A stretch of DNA of 64,000 nt from Brassicibacter mesophilus (GTDB taxonomy: Bacteria; Bacillota; Clostridia; Tissierellales; Proteiniboraceae), in contig NZ_JBNPXI010000001.1 in NCBI RefSeq assembly GCF_050433385.1, forward strand, positions 372,001 to 436,000, given 5' to 3'. The position numbers and the translations under genes are program-made. Under the pieces are notes generated by a model. The model was given only the letters and a program-made list of their open reading frames with translations, did no database searches and was not told where the DNA came from. This document shows, piece after piece, positions 1-8,202 of this stretch; the stretch's first letter is position 1, and every line of letters starts with the position of its first letter.

Positions 1-869
1 CCTCCTCCTAGCTCTTCACTAGTTATTTCATGTTCGCTTGCCTCTGCAACTGCCATTAAGTCTCCAACTGTCTCAACAGTTGTAACTAAATAAGCTGGTA
101 TAAATGCTATAATTGCTGGTATACTAAACTTAATTCCATATTTGAATGGCATAGGAATTGCTGCCCAAGAAGCATTACTCACTGCTGATAAGTCTAATAA
201 TCCCATTGGTATTGATATTAAATAACCACAAATAATACCGATTAAAATTGATGCTGAACTGATAAAACCTTTTCCCCATTGATTTAAAACTATTACAATA
301 ACCATTACAATACCTGCTAACAAAAGATTCTGTAAACTACCATATGTTGGTGAACCAAATCCTCCAGCTGCCCAGTCTACTGAAACCGGCAATATAGTTA
401 ATCCTATAAGAGTAACTACTGTACCTGTAACAACTGGTGGGAAGATTCTCATAAGAGGTTTTATAAATCTACTTAAAATAACTTCAACAAATGCAGCTAT
501 CATTGAAGCACCAAACATTCCTTGTAATCCAAACGCACTGCCTACTGCTATAGATGGTCCCACGAAAGTAAAGTCTGTACCCATGATACATGGTAGTCTT
601 GAACCAACTGGCCCTATCCCGTAAGCTTGTATTATTGTAGCTAATCCAGCCATAAACAATGCGGCATTTACCAAAAATGTCATGTCATCGATCGGTAAAC
701 CTAGTGCACCACCTACTACTAAAGGAACTGCTACTATTCCACTAAAAGCAGCAACTATGTGCTGAATCGCTAGTGGAATCGCTACACCTAGAGAAGGCTT
801 GTCATCAATCTTGTACCTTAATGAGCTTGTTTCTGTTTTTTTGATAGGTTCTTTAGCAATACTTGCCAT
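1..869 (-). CDS. Uracil-xanthine permease (NCS2 family), 3' end cut by window edge
   Basis: Integral membrane nucleobase transporter of the NCS2/NAT family (uracil, xanthine or related purine import, normally by cation or proton symport). The visible 289 residues are almost continuously hydrophobic. They carry the family's early glycine-rich segment (VPLVVGGALGLP), the GSRLPCIMGTDFTFVGPS stretch and the conserved TVETVGDLMAVAEAS region. The C-terminal third, including the NAT signature motif, lies beyond base 1, so substrate class cannot be read. The ATG at 869 follows GGAGGG by a normal spacing. Family assignment is firm; uracil versus xanthine specificity is open. Confidence 0.9.
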   Translation of the reverse strand, partial: MASIAKEPIKKTETSSLRYKIDDKPSLGVAIPLAIQHIVAAFSGIVAVPLVVGGALGLPIDDMTFLVNAALFMAGLATIIQAYGIGPVGSRLPCIMGTDFTFVGPSIAVGSAFGLQGMFGASMIAAFVEVILSRFIKPLMRIFPPVVTGTVVTLIGLTILPVSVDWAAGGFGSPTYGSLQNLLLAGIVMVIVIVLNQWGKGFISSASILIGIICGYLISIPMGLLDLSAVSNASWAAIPMPFKYGIKFSIPAIIAFIPAYLVTTVETVGDLMAVAEASEHEITSEELGG

Positions 870-1165
870 ACTATCCCTCCATTTTGGATTGCGTATTATT
901 TTATAATTACTTCATATGAGTTCTATTTCCCTACTAATTTACCTTTGTATTTAATTTATGAACATTATTCATTGAAAATAATAATTTTTTTCTTTTATTT
1001 TACTTTATGTGGGTTGATGTTACTAATTTGTAAATTATTTGATTTACTGTTTGTGTTTTTTTTACAAATAAAACAAATACATCTTGATTCTTGAGAACGT
1101 TTTCCTGTTATTTTTTTATAATTTGTGTATATTTTACAATGTTTTTTAATAAGAATTCAGAATTT
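870..1165 (-). promoter_or_regulatory. Long 5' leader of the NCS2 permease gene
   Basis: About 300 bases without a gene lie between the permease start and the ogt terminator. I looked for a purine riboswitch (conserved junction bases around a CTACC-like core) because the gene is a nucleobase transporter, and saw none. The stretch is very AT-rich. Apart from the cre-like site at 1092-1105 I see no clear structure and no unambiguous -35/-10 pair. Confidence 0.4.
1092..1105 (-). promoter_or_regulatory. Candidate catabolite-responsive (cre/LacI-type) operator
   Basis: Read on the minus strand, the bases are GGAAAACGTTCTCA, matching the CcpA cre consensus (WTGNAANCGNWNNCW) at all but one position, with the central AACGTT core. 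It lies about 225 bases upstream of the permease start. A single cre-like match in AT-rich DNA can occur by chance. Confidence 0.4.
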
Positions 1166-1197
1166 TAAAATAAAAAACCAAAGACTAAGCTTTGGTT
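1166..1197 (-). terminator. Rho-independent terminator of the vanW-ogt operon
   Basis: On the minus strand, arms AACCAAAG/CTTTGGTT are followed by TTTTTTATTTT. The hairpin begins inside the stop codon of ogt. Confidence 0.8.
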
Positions 1198-1717
1198 ATG
1201 CTCTTACTATTTTGTTTTGAAAAATCTTTATTCCTTCAAGTTCAAGTAGCTTTATCTTTATGTCTATTCCTCCACCATACCCAACTAAGTCACCATTGTT
1301 ACCAACTACTCTATGGCATGGTATGATTATAGGAATAGGATTTCTATTGTTAGCCATTCCAACAGCCCTATATGCTTTATCTCTTCCAATAGCCTCAGCA
1401 ATATCCTTATAGGATCTTACTTCCCCATATGGAATTTTCAATAATTCATTCCATACAGACATTTGGAACTCAGTTCCATGTAAGTCTAAAGACACATCAA
1501 TTTTCTTAAGCCTGCCTGTTAAAAACAATTTAATTTGCTCACTATAGTTCGTTTCATCACCATTGTGCTCAATAATATCATCGTAAAATTTGCTAAGATA
1601 CCTAGGATACTCCATTTTTTCATTGGTAAGAAAGCTTAAATTAACAATTCCCTTGTTACTAAATGCTACCATAACATCCCCAATATCTGTACTAAAGCTA
1701 TGATAATATACTCTCAT
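1196..1717 (-). CDS. ogt: Methylated-DNA--[protein]-cysteine S-methyltransferase
   Basis: Suicide DNA-repair protein that moves the alkyl group from O6-alkylguanine (and O4-alkylthymine) to its own cysteine. The 173-residue protein has the active-site motif IIPCHRVV with the acceptor Cys at about residue 134, preceded by the helix-turn-helix/Arg-finger region (AYRAVGMANNRNP) and followed by the GYGGG turn. Length is typical of Ogt. The ATG overlaps the stop of the DUF2225 gene by four bases (ATGA), so it is translationally coupled as the last gene of a three-gene operon, and a terminator starts at its stop codon. Confidence 0.95.
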   Translation of the reverse strand: MRVYYHSFSTDIGDVMVAFSNKGIVNLSFLTNEKMEYPRYLSKFYDDIIEHNGDETNYSEQIKLFLTGRLKKIDVSLDLHGTEFQMSVWNELLKIPYGEVRSYKDIAEAIGRDKAYRAVGMANNRNPIPIIIPCHRVVGNNGDLVGYGGGIDIKIKLLELEGIKIFQNKIVRA

Positions 1718-2391
1718 ATAACTTTTCTCCTTTTATCTTCTTTGGCCATAAGCCATTGTTCTCTAACAAGTTTTTCAATTCTTGGATTTGTTTTTATTGA
1801 AGGGCTAGATACTATTTTCCCAAACCATGATATAGCTACACTGTTTTCCCCAATCCTCCTATACAGTTCACCTATTAAATAGCCTAAAGTCACTTCATCC
1901 ATGACACTATTTGATAAGCTTTCACTGTAAAAGGCTTCTTCAAATAAAGCTACTGCATATTGTAAAAATCTTTGTTCTTCATTATCTTCATTCATTCTAT
2001 AAAGCCATGCTATTCTTAAGCATATATTCCCAAGGTCCAGCTTTTTTAAGTCAATTAACTGTCCACAATATAATGCAAGTTTGTTGCATATAATTGCGTC
2101 ATCTATTGACCTTACTCCTGCGTACTCCTTCTTATACCATCTAGCAGTTATATTTATCTTTATAATATCTTTCTTGCCTTGAGGTAAAGAATTAAAGTTT
2201 GCTTCTTGAGCTGCATAGCCACAATGCGGACAAACAAAGACACTATATTTGATAGGATTTTCTCCTTTATAATAAACTAAGAGGTCACTATCTCTTTTAT
2301 CTACTCTTAGTCTAGAAGATTTTACTTTACTTGAAGTAAACTCCTTATTGCATGATGGGCATTGTATTTTCTTATTGTATAGTTCCTCCAT
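1714..2391 (-). CDS. DUF2225 family protein
   Basis: A 225-residue cytoplasmic protein of unknown function that I recognise as DUF2225, a family of Firmicutes and related bacteria. The N-terminus has CPSC near residue 11 and CPHCGYAA near residue 55, a probable zinc-ribbon-type metal site. The rest is alpha-helical and resembles tetratricopeptide-like packing. An upstream in-frame ATG exists, but the ATG at 2391 is preferred because GGAGG sits six bases before it. The start lies inside the end of the vanW-like gene and the stop overlaps ogt, so the three genes form one transcript. Confidence 0.85.
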   Translation of the reverse strand: MEELYNKKIQCPSCNKEFTSSKVKSSRLRVDKRDSDLLVYYKGENPIKYSVFVCPHCGYAAQEANFNSLPQGKKDIIKINITARWYKKEYAGVRSIDDAIICNKLALYCGQLIDLKKLDLGNICLRIAWLYRMNEDNEEQRFLQYAVALFEEAFYSESLSNSVMDEVTLGYLIGELYRRIGENSVAISWFGKIVSSPSIKTNPRIEKLVREQWLMAKEDKRRKVI

Positions 2392-3757
2392 TTTCAGCCT
2401 CCTCTTCGGTGTCAATTTCTATTGCTGGTCCTTTTTTAATTATGTATTTTTTAGGTTTATAATAATCATTTGTTATTAATTCTCTATCTATTTCTTTTCC
2501 CTTATGATATGTAATTTTATATGTTTTTACTTTATATCCATACCTGCCTTTTTGGACAACTATTTTCTCACCAGGACTCAATAAACTATCTATACTCTCT
2601 TCAATTTCTGGTTCTATTTTCTCAACAATATCCGATTCAATTTTTATTGCTTTACCATTTTCATCTTCTTTACTAAATATATCAATTATAAGGTTATTTG
2701 CGCTGGTTCTAGCACGTAAATATATAGGAACATCTAAGCTGTTTCTGAACTTTAAGTCTAAATAATTATACGCAACGGCAGCATCTCTTCCATGCTTAAC
2801 ATAGCTTGCAGGTATTGAATGGGGATGTCTTTCAACTATTTCTATATTCGACAACAGCAGTGCGTTATACAGAGTAGTAGAAACTTGGCATACACCTCCA
2901 CCTACTCCCGATGTATAGTCACCATCTACTATTACTATAGACTCTTTATATCCTGCATCTGCATCCCTACTACCAGTTGTATTATTAAAAGAAAATGTTT
3001 CACCAGAAAGAATTATCCTTCCATCTATTGATTTTGATGCAAGATTAATGTTATGTATTCTACCAGCTGTACTGCCTTTAAATGATGATGAAAATGACCC
3101 TATTTTTGACGTTATCTTACTTAATGTAGCTTTTGTAAGTCTAGGTATATCTTCTATAACAGGAATTTCAACAATATCTGAATACATTAAGGAGTTAACA
3201 ATTCTTTCCTTTAGAGCATCTTCTTGTACCTTTTTTCCTATAACTTCACGTGTTATAGCAGGTTTATCGTTGACAATCCTTATTTCAGCATCTTTACTTT
3301 CATCATTCACACCATATTTTACTATATCTATTATACTACTTATCTTCCGATTGTCATATATTATTTCCATATTTATATCTTTTCCATAGATTTTTGCACT
3401 CAAAATACTTTTCAGTCTTTCGCGTATATTTCCTTCACGACCTATTTGGTAAGCTTTTTTTGAAGCTAGATAATAATCATATTTAACACCTATATCTTCA
3501 TACTTAACTGCTAATATATAATCTTTATATTTCAGATTAATTCTTCTATCCATAAGCTGTTTTTGAAATCTATTTTCTAGATATTTAGAAGCCTCTATAG
3601 CATTCTTGCCACTAACAGAAACTCCGTTAATAGCTACTCCTTTATGAATTGATGTTGTGTTTAATACAAAAAATAAAAATAATAATAGAGTTAATATCAT
3701 ACCTATTATAATAGCTATAATTACTTTTTTAAAACTATATTCTTTTAAATATTTCAT
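2372..3757 (-). CDS. VanW family protein with C-terminal G5 domain
   Basis: A membrane-anchored extracytoplasmic protein of 461 residues. One N-terminal transmembrane segment (about residues 10-33) is followed by a putative peptidoglycan-binding region, then the VanW core with its conserved GETFSFN and GGGVCQVSTTLYNA motifs (about residues 250-300), and a C-terminal G5-type domain (PGEKIVVQKGRYGYKVKTYK). VanW occurs beside some vancomycin-resistance clusters, but this architecture is common in vancomycin-sensitive Clostridia and its biochemical role is unknown; a wall-associated function is inferred. The ATG at 3757 follows GGTGGGGG. The 3' end overlaps the DUF2225 start. Confidence 0.9.
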   Translation of the reverse strand: MKYLKEYSFKKVIIAIIIGMILTLLLFLFFVLNTTSIHKGVAINGVSVSGKNAIEASKYLENRFQKQLMDRRINLKYKDYILAVKYEDIGVKYDYYLASKKAYQIGREGNIRERLKSILSAKIYGKDINMEIIYDNRKISSIIDIVKYGVNDESKDAEIRIVNDKPAITREVIGKKVQEDALKERIVNSLMYSDIVEIPVIEDIPRLTKATLSKITSKIGSFSSSFKGSTAGRIHNINLASKSIDGRIILSGETFSFNNTTGSRDADAGYKESIVIVDGDYTSGVGGGVCQVSTTLYNALLLSNIEIVERHPHSIPASYVKHGRDAAVAYNYLDLKFRNSLDVPIYLRARTSANNLIIDIFSKEDENGKAIKIESDIVEKIEPEIEESIDSLLSPGEKIVVQKGRYGYKVKTYKITYHKGKEIDRELITNDYYKPKKYIIKKGPAIEIDTEEEAENGGTIQ

Positions 3758-3899
3758 ATAACCCCCACCTACAATTACTATATATGTTTTATCTTTAATA
3801 AAGGATATTACTATAGCTATACAAATATACCCCTAATGTGATTACACATTATTTTTAGGTAGTACTTAACAATTTATTCAAAGAAAACATGTCTACATC

Positions 3900-3928
3900 T
3901 TGAAACTTTTGCATTATAGAAATATAAT
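3900..3928 (+). promoter_or_regulatory. Predicted sigma-A promoter for uppP
   Basis: TTGAAA at 3900-3905, a 17-base spacer, and TATAAT at 3923-3928. It would give a leader of roughly 140 bases before uppP. Confidence 0.5.
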
Positions 3929-3978
3929 ATGATAGACTAAGAAAATTACGATAGCCTACTTGCATAAAATCCTTTAGC

Positions 3979-4009
3979 AAAAAGTAAGAAAAAGTAAGAA
4001 TTATGTAAG
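3979..4009 (+). repeat. Tandem GTAAG direct repeats, possible regulator binding site
   Basis: The 10-base unit AAAAAGTAAG is repeated exactly at 3979-3988 and 3989-3998, and a third GTAAG follows at 4005-4009. The GTAAG elements are spaced 10 and 11 bases, about one helical turn, as in response-regulator operators. They lie just upstream of a poor -35 and a TATAAT at 4041-4046. Function is inferred only. Confidence 0.35.
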
Positions 4010-4074
4010 ATGCATGTCAGAACAAAAAGATAAAATAATATATAATAAAATTAATATGTTATAGGGGGTATTCA

Positions 4075-4914
4075 TTGATTATGGAAACTATATTATTGAT
4101 ATTGAAGTCTATTTTATTAGGAATTGTAGAAGGTATAACAGAGTTCTTGCCAGTATCTTCAACGGGTCACCTTGTTATTTTTCAAAATTTGATAGGGTTT
4201 GAGGGAATAACTCCTAATTATGTTGAAATGTATACATATGTAATACAACTCGGTGCTATACTTGCAGTAATTATACTTTATTGGAAAAAAATTAAAGACA
4301 CTCTTATAAATTTCTTTCCTCAAAAAGTTGGGTATGAAAAATCTGGATTCAAGTTTTGGTTTATGATAGTTATTGCTTGTATTCCTGGGGGATTTTTCGG
4401 AATACTGTTAGACGACATAGCAGAAAAGTATTTATTTACACCTGTATCTGTAGCTATAACCTTATTTTTAGGCGGAATATGGATGATATATGCAGAAATG
4501 AAATTTAGAAATAATAATACTAGAGGACGGGAATTAAATGTTACAATGAAGCAGGCATGGATAATCGGATTGTTTCAATGTTTAGCTATAATCCCTGGAA
4601 TGTCGCGTTCAGCTTCAACCATTATAGGGGGATGGGTATCAGGACTTTCTACTGTTGCAGCTGCAGAATTTTCATTTTTCTTGGCAATTCCAGTTATGGT
4701 AGGAATGAGCTTTTTGAAAATCTTAAAAATTGGCGGTCTATCTATACTTACTTCTCAAGAAATAATATCTCTTGCTATAGGTTTTATAGTATCGTTTTTA
4801 GTTGCTCTAGCTGTAATTAATAAGTTTATCTCATATTTGAAGAGAAAGCCAATGAGAATATTTGCAATATATAGAATGATATTTGCAGTTTTGGTTTTAT
4901 TGGCTGGTTTTTAG
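4075..4914 (+). CDS. uppP: Undecaprenyl-diphosphatase (bacitracin resistance protein)
   Basis: Membrane phosphatase that recycles undecaprenyl diphosphate to the monophosphate carrier used for peptidoglycan and teichoic acid synthesis. The 279-residue polytopic protein shows both signatures: GIVEGITEFLPVSSTGHL near the N-terminus (catalytic Glu plus SSTGH) and PGMSRSAST (catalytic Ser/Arg loop, about residues 173-181). The TTG at 4075 is chosen because it sits six bases after GGGGG; the ATG two codons later would be 12 bases away. It is monocistronic, ending at a strong hairpin shared with the convergent gene. Confidence 0.95.
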   Translation: MIMETILLILKSILLGIVEGITEFLPVSSTGHLVIFQNLIGFEGITPNYVEMYTYVIQLGAILAVIILYWKKIKDTLINFFPQKVGYEKSGFKFWFMIVIACIPGGFFGILLDDIAEKYLFTPVSVAITLFLGGIWMIYAEMKFRNNNTRGRELNVTMKQAWIIGLFQCLAIIPGMSRSASTIIGGWVSGLSTVAAAEFSFFLAIPVMVGMSFLKILKIGGLSILTSQEIISLAIGFIVSFLVALAVINKFISYLKRKPMRIFAIYRMIFAVLVLLAGF

Positions 4915-4920
4915 ATAGAT

Positions 4921-4960
4921 ATAAAGCCATACTACTAAATATTTAGTAGTATGGCTTTAT
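4921..4960. terminator. Bidirectional terminator, perfect 40-bp palindrome
   Basis: Two 20-base arms (ATAAAGCCATACTACTAAAT and its exact complement) with no spacer bases lie between the convergent uppP and FtsA-like genes. The ends are T-rich on both strands. Confidence 0.8.
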
Positions 4961-4972
4961 TGTTGATTAACA

Positions 4973-6970
4973 TCATTTTTCCCAGTAGATTTCTATATTG
5001 TCACCATCTTTTATGTCTTGTATGTATTCAGCTCTTTCTCCATTTACCTTAAGTGTTAAACTTCCTTGTGGCTTGGATAAATCAAAATCAATATATTCAA
5101 AAACATCTACAAAAATAAAGCTTTCTTTATTATGATTAATATTTACTTCCTTACCATTAATGAATAGTGTTATATTTTCTCCTGCACTATTATCATGATC
5201 ATCAATACTAACACTTTTCAAGTTAGTAGTTAAAACATCCCCATCTTTTAATAAATAGTTATAGTCAATAGTTTTTCCTTCTTTAAGTACTGTATATTCA
5301 GATGGAGCTAGCTTTAAGTATGATAGCAATTGTTCTAAATTATCAATTTTATCAAATTCAATAAAATCGTTTTCATTAATATGTATATTATCTTTAACTT
5401 GATTTCCATTAATTCTGATATTGCTTATTAAGCTGACCTCCTTATCGTTACAGATTATTTTTTGTCCAATATTTACACAACTATATAAGTCTATCTTTGC
5501 ATCTTTACCTTTAGTTGCGTCGATTATTTTGATATTATCACCATCATTAATTATCTGCTCTAAATTAGCTAAATGATTATTAACATATACTTTTGCAGAC
5601 TCTCCTACTTCACCTAAAACCTTCTTCTTAATACCATTAATATAATAATTAAGCGCTTCTCCTCGTTTAGGTATAAGCTTTCGCGGATTGTATCCAATTA
5701 AAACTAAAACATCAGATATTTTTACTTGATTCGAATTGAATATTGAAACATTTTGATCATTCACTATGACATCTATGAAATCCTTATATTTTTTATTAGC
5801 AGCAGTAATGGCTATTCCTATAGGTGTTATTGCATGAGGTCCCCTTATTTGCTCAGGGATATCTAAAACATTCTCTATTATTTCTGTATCTTTAACTACT
5901 ACTCTTTCTTTTGGCATTTCAAGATAATCAGATATGTATTCACTAATACGTGGTATCTGACTTCCTCCTCCTATAAGAAAAATAGCACTTGGAGCCTTCT
6001 CGTTATACTCTAATATTTTATCAGCTATTTCTTTTGCTAGCATTTTAATGGCTTCATCTATATTATCTAGTATCTGATCAGTTGTCAGCTCGTGCTCTAT
6101 TCCTACAATATCAAAGAATTTGTGTGTATTATCTGAAGTTAACTTGACTTTTAATCTTTCTGCTTCATCATAATCTAGTAAATATGTTGTAGCAATTTTT
6201 TCTGTTATCTCATCTCCTGCTATAGAAGCCATTGCATAAGCAACAATAGTTCCACCCTTTGTTATTGCAATATCTGAAGTGCCGGCACCTATATCTACCA
6301 AAGCTAGATTCAATAACCTTAAATTCTTTTTGATTGCTACATTTATTGCAGCTATTGGCTCAAGTGTCAGGTTTACAACCTCTAATCCAGCTCTGCTCAT
6401 GACAGTGTATAAGCTATCAATTACAGTATGCGGTAAAAATGTTGCCAATACATCTATTCCTATTTTATTGCCCCTATGCCATTCTAGATTTTCAATAAAG
6501 TTATCATCTAAATAATAATTAATAACAGTATATCCCACACAATAGTACCTTGTTTCATCTTTAGATATGCTCTTGTCCAAAGTATCTTGGGCGTGTTGGA
6601 TCGCTTCCAGCTCAAGACTCTCAATCATTCTATGATTTATTTCCGTAGTAATATCAATTTCTCTATCAATTCTAGCTCGATATGTTCTTAAAGCCCTACC
6701 AGCAGCAGCTATTGCAACTTTACTAAGTTTTAAATTTAATTTATTCTCTAGATTTTCTTTAATTTCTTTAACAATTTCAGTTACTCCATTGATGTCATGA
6801 ATTTGTCCATCATACATCGTTCTTTTCTGGTGTTCTAATATCTCACTAGCAATAATCTTAAACTTATTATTTTGATATGTGCCTACAACTCCTATAACAG
6901 TTCTTGTTCCTATATCTAAAGAAAATATAAGGTCATCTGTATTTGTATTTATCATATTATCGGGACCCAT
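4973..6970 (-). CDS. FtsA-like actin-fold ATPase with C-terminal beta-grasp-like repeats
   Basis: 665 residues. The first ~400 form an FtsA/PilM-type actin-fold ATPase: phosphate-1 loop FSLDIGTRTVIGVVG, phosphate-2 LVDIGAGTSDIAI, and the adenosine motif FLIGGGSQIP. The SHS2/1C segment typical of FtsA (GRALRTYRARI) is present. The remaining ~260 residues are not part of canonical FtsA. They contain repeated units ending in a 'DGD-hydrophobic' turn (NDGDNIKI, KDGDVLTT, KDGDNIEIYW), and the last resembles a ThiS/MoaD-like beta-grasp fold, without a C-terminal GG. There is no obvious C-terminal amphipathic membrane helix. Start at 6970: AAGGGGTGA lies six bases upstream. Not in a dcw cluster, so probably not the divisome FtsA itself; role unknown. 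Confidence 0.75.
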   Translation of the reverse strand: MGPDNMINTNTDDLIFSLDIGTRTVIGVVGTYQNNKFKIIASEILEHQKRTMYDGQIHDINGVTEIVKEIKENLENKLNLKLSKVAIAAAGRALRTYRARIDREIDITTEINHRMIESLELEAIQHAQDTLDKSISKDETRYYCVGYTVINYYLDDNFIENLEWHRGNKIGIDVLATFLPHTVIDSLYTVMSRAGLEVVNLTLEPIAAINVAIKKNLRLLNLALVDIGAGTSDIAITKGGTIVAYAMASIAGDEITEKIATTYLLDYDEAERLKVKLTSDNTHKFFDIVGIEHELTTDQILDNIDEAIKMLAKEIADKILEYNEKAPSAIFLIGGGSQIPRISEYISDYLEMPKERVVVKDTEIIENVLDIPEQIRGPHAITPIGIAITAANKKYKDFIDVIVNDQNVSIFNSNQVKISDVLVLIGYNPRKLIPKRGEALNYYINGIKKKVLGEVGESAKVYVNNHLANLEQIINDGDNIKIIDATKGKDAKIDLYSCVNIGQKIICNDKEVSLISNIRINGNQVKDNIHINENDFIEFDKIDNLEQLLSYLKLAPSEYTVLKEGKTIDYNYLLKDGDVLTTNLKSVSIDDHDNSAGENITLFINGKEVNINHNKESFIFVDVFEYIDFDLSKPQGSLTLKVNGERAEYIQDIKDGDNIEIYWEK

Positions 6971-7045
6971 AGCTTCACCCCTTTTAAAAATTAGTAAGCA
7001 ATTAAATAGTATTCTCCAAGAAAGTACCTTTTTCCTTTAATTATG

Positions 7046-7073
7046 ACAAAAAAAAGGAGATTAATCTCCTTTT
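7046..7073 (-). terminator. Terminator of nth
   Basis: Hairpin arms AAAGGAGATT/AATCTCCTTT with a run of nine T on the minus strand. The 5' arm overlaps the last codons of nth. Confidence 0.75.
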
Positions 7074-7708
7074 TTATTATATTTCTTAAAGTATGAACAA
7101 TATTCAGTTATAGGGCATTCCTCGCATAGCGGTCTTCTCGCTTTACATATTCTTCTTCCATGAAAAATCAATAAATGGTGTGCCTTTGACCAATCTTTTT
7201 CATCAATATTCATCATCAAATCTTTTTCAGTATCATCAACGTTTTCACTGTCAGCTAATCCAATCCTATTAGATACTCTAAACACATGAGTATCAACAGC
7301 TATAGCATTTTTACCAAAAGCATTGCTGATTACAACATTTGCAGTTTTTCTTCCTACCCCTGGAAGCTTCACAAGCTCTTCTCTAGCATCAGGTACATTT
7401 GAACTATAATTATTAACTAATATCTCACAAGTTTTCAATATGTTCTTACTCTTTGTTCTATAGAAGCCTATGGTCTTTATAATTTCACCAAGCTTCTCCT
7501 CAGAAAGCTTTAAAAAATCTTCAGGTTTTTTAAAACTTTTAAATAAATCTTCTGTTACAATATTTACCCTCTTGTCTGTTGATTGAGCAGAAAGCATAGT
7601 GGCTATCAGCAGTTCAAATGGAGTTGTGTAGTTTAGCTCACACGCCGCATCTGGATAAAAATCATTAAGTATTTTTAGAACCTCATTTATCTCATATTTT
7701 TTTAACAT
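7061..7708 (-). CDS. nth: Endonuclease III
   Basis: Base-excision repair DNA glycosylase/AP lyase that removes oxidised pyrimidines. The 215-residue protein has the helix-hairpin-helix LPGVGRKTA with catalytic Lys at about residue 121, the catalytic Asp in AVDTHV (about 139), and a 4Fe-4S loop with four cysteines in C-x6-C-x2-C-x5-C spacing near residues 188-204. All essential residues are present. AGGAGAGG precedes the ATG. It may be cotranscribed with the DUF503 gene 51 bases upstream. Confidence 0.96.
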   Translation of the reverse strand: MLKKYEINEVLKILNDFYPDAACELNYTTPFELLIATMLSAQSTDKRVNIVTEDLFKSFKKPEDFLKLSEEKLGEIIKTIGFYRTKSKNILKTCEILVNNYSSNVPDAREELVKLPGVGRKTANVVISNAFGKNAIAVDTHVFRVSNRIGLADSENVDDTEKDLMMNIDEKDWSKAHHLLIFHGRRICKARRPLCEECPITEYCSYFKKYNKKGD

Positions 7709-7759
7709 TTTCCTCTCCTTTTATATTTCATTTTAAATGCTTCGCTATAACCTGTATAT

Positions 7760-8041
7760 TTATAGTATCTCTATTTGGTGATTTACTATCTCAACTCTTC
7801 CGTCACCTTCAATAAATTTTAGTACATTTGAAACCATCTGTTGCGCATGTATAGTATCATTTGTTACACATGCAAATCCAATTATAGAGCTTCTCCACTT
7901 ATCATTTAAATCAATCTCTGCAATAGAAACATTAAACCTCGACTGTATTTTTCCTATAATACTTTTAATAACATGTCTCTTATCTTTTAATGAGTTAGCT
8001 TCGTATATCATCAATTCAATTGTACAAGCACCTATAATCAT
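7760..8041 (-). CDS. DUF503 family protein (YlxP-like)
   Basis: A 93-residue protein of the DUF503/YlxP family, recognised by the start MIIGACTIELMIYEANSLKDKR and the central WRSSIIGFACV segment. The family is a small ferredoxin-like alpha/beta fold often encoded beside translation-initiation genes in Bacillus; no activity is established. Here it sits just upstream of nth in the same direction. GAGGTG is placed correctly for the ATG at 8041. Confidence 0.85.
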   Translation of the reverse strand: MIIGACTIELMIYEANSLKDKRHVIKSIIGKIQSRFNVSIAEIDLNDKWRSSIIGFACVTNDTIHAQQMVSNVLKFIEGDGRVEIVNHQIEIL

Positions 8042-8145
8042 TTATGACACCTCTCTTGATATCTTACTAAAAAACAATTTGTGGGTATTTATTTATACCA
8101 CTAATTACTATTATACATTAATTTTATTTTTTTATCTTTCTTAAA

Positions 8146-8186
8146 GGAAAAACTCGTATCCACAACTCAAATCAGTGATACGAGTC
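8146..8186 (-). terminator. Terminator of the nitroreductase gene
   Basis: Arms ACTCGTATC/GATACGAGT around a ~16-base loop are followed by TTTTTCCTTT on the minus strand, just downstream of the stop at 8203. Confidence 0.75.
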
Positions 8187-8202
8187 TTTCTATTTTAAAT
8201 AA

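Larger units (their letters stand above)
3758..4074. promoter_or_regulatory. Divergent intergenic region between vanW-like and uppP genes
   Basis: 317 bases without a gene. It holds a good plus-strand promoter (3900-3928), a run of GTAAG direct repeats (3984-4009) and a second TATAAT at 4041-4046 close to uppP. The vanW-like operon must be transcribed from the opposite strand of the same region, but I could not fix its promoter. Confidence 0.5.

Noticed and set aside
870..1165. Possible purine riboswitch ahead of the NCS2 permease
   Set aside because: The conserved junction bases (CTACC / ATA-GG patterns) are absent on the minus strand; only AT-rich leader with one cre-like site is seen.
4921..4960. 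40-bp perfect palindrome as an attachment site or operator
   Set aside because: Its position between convergent stop codons and T-rich flanks explain it fully as a bidirectional terminator.
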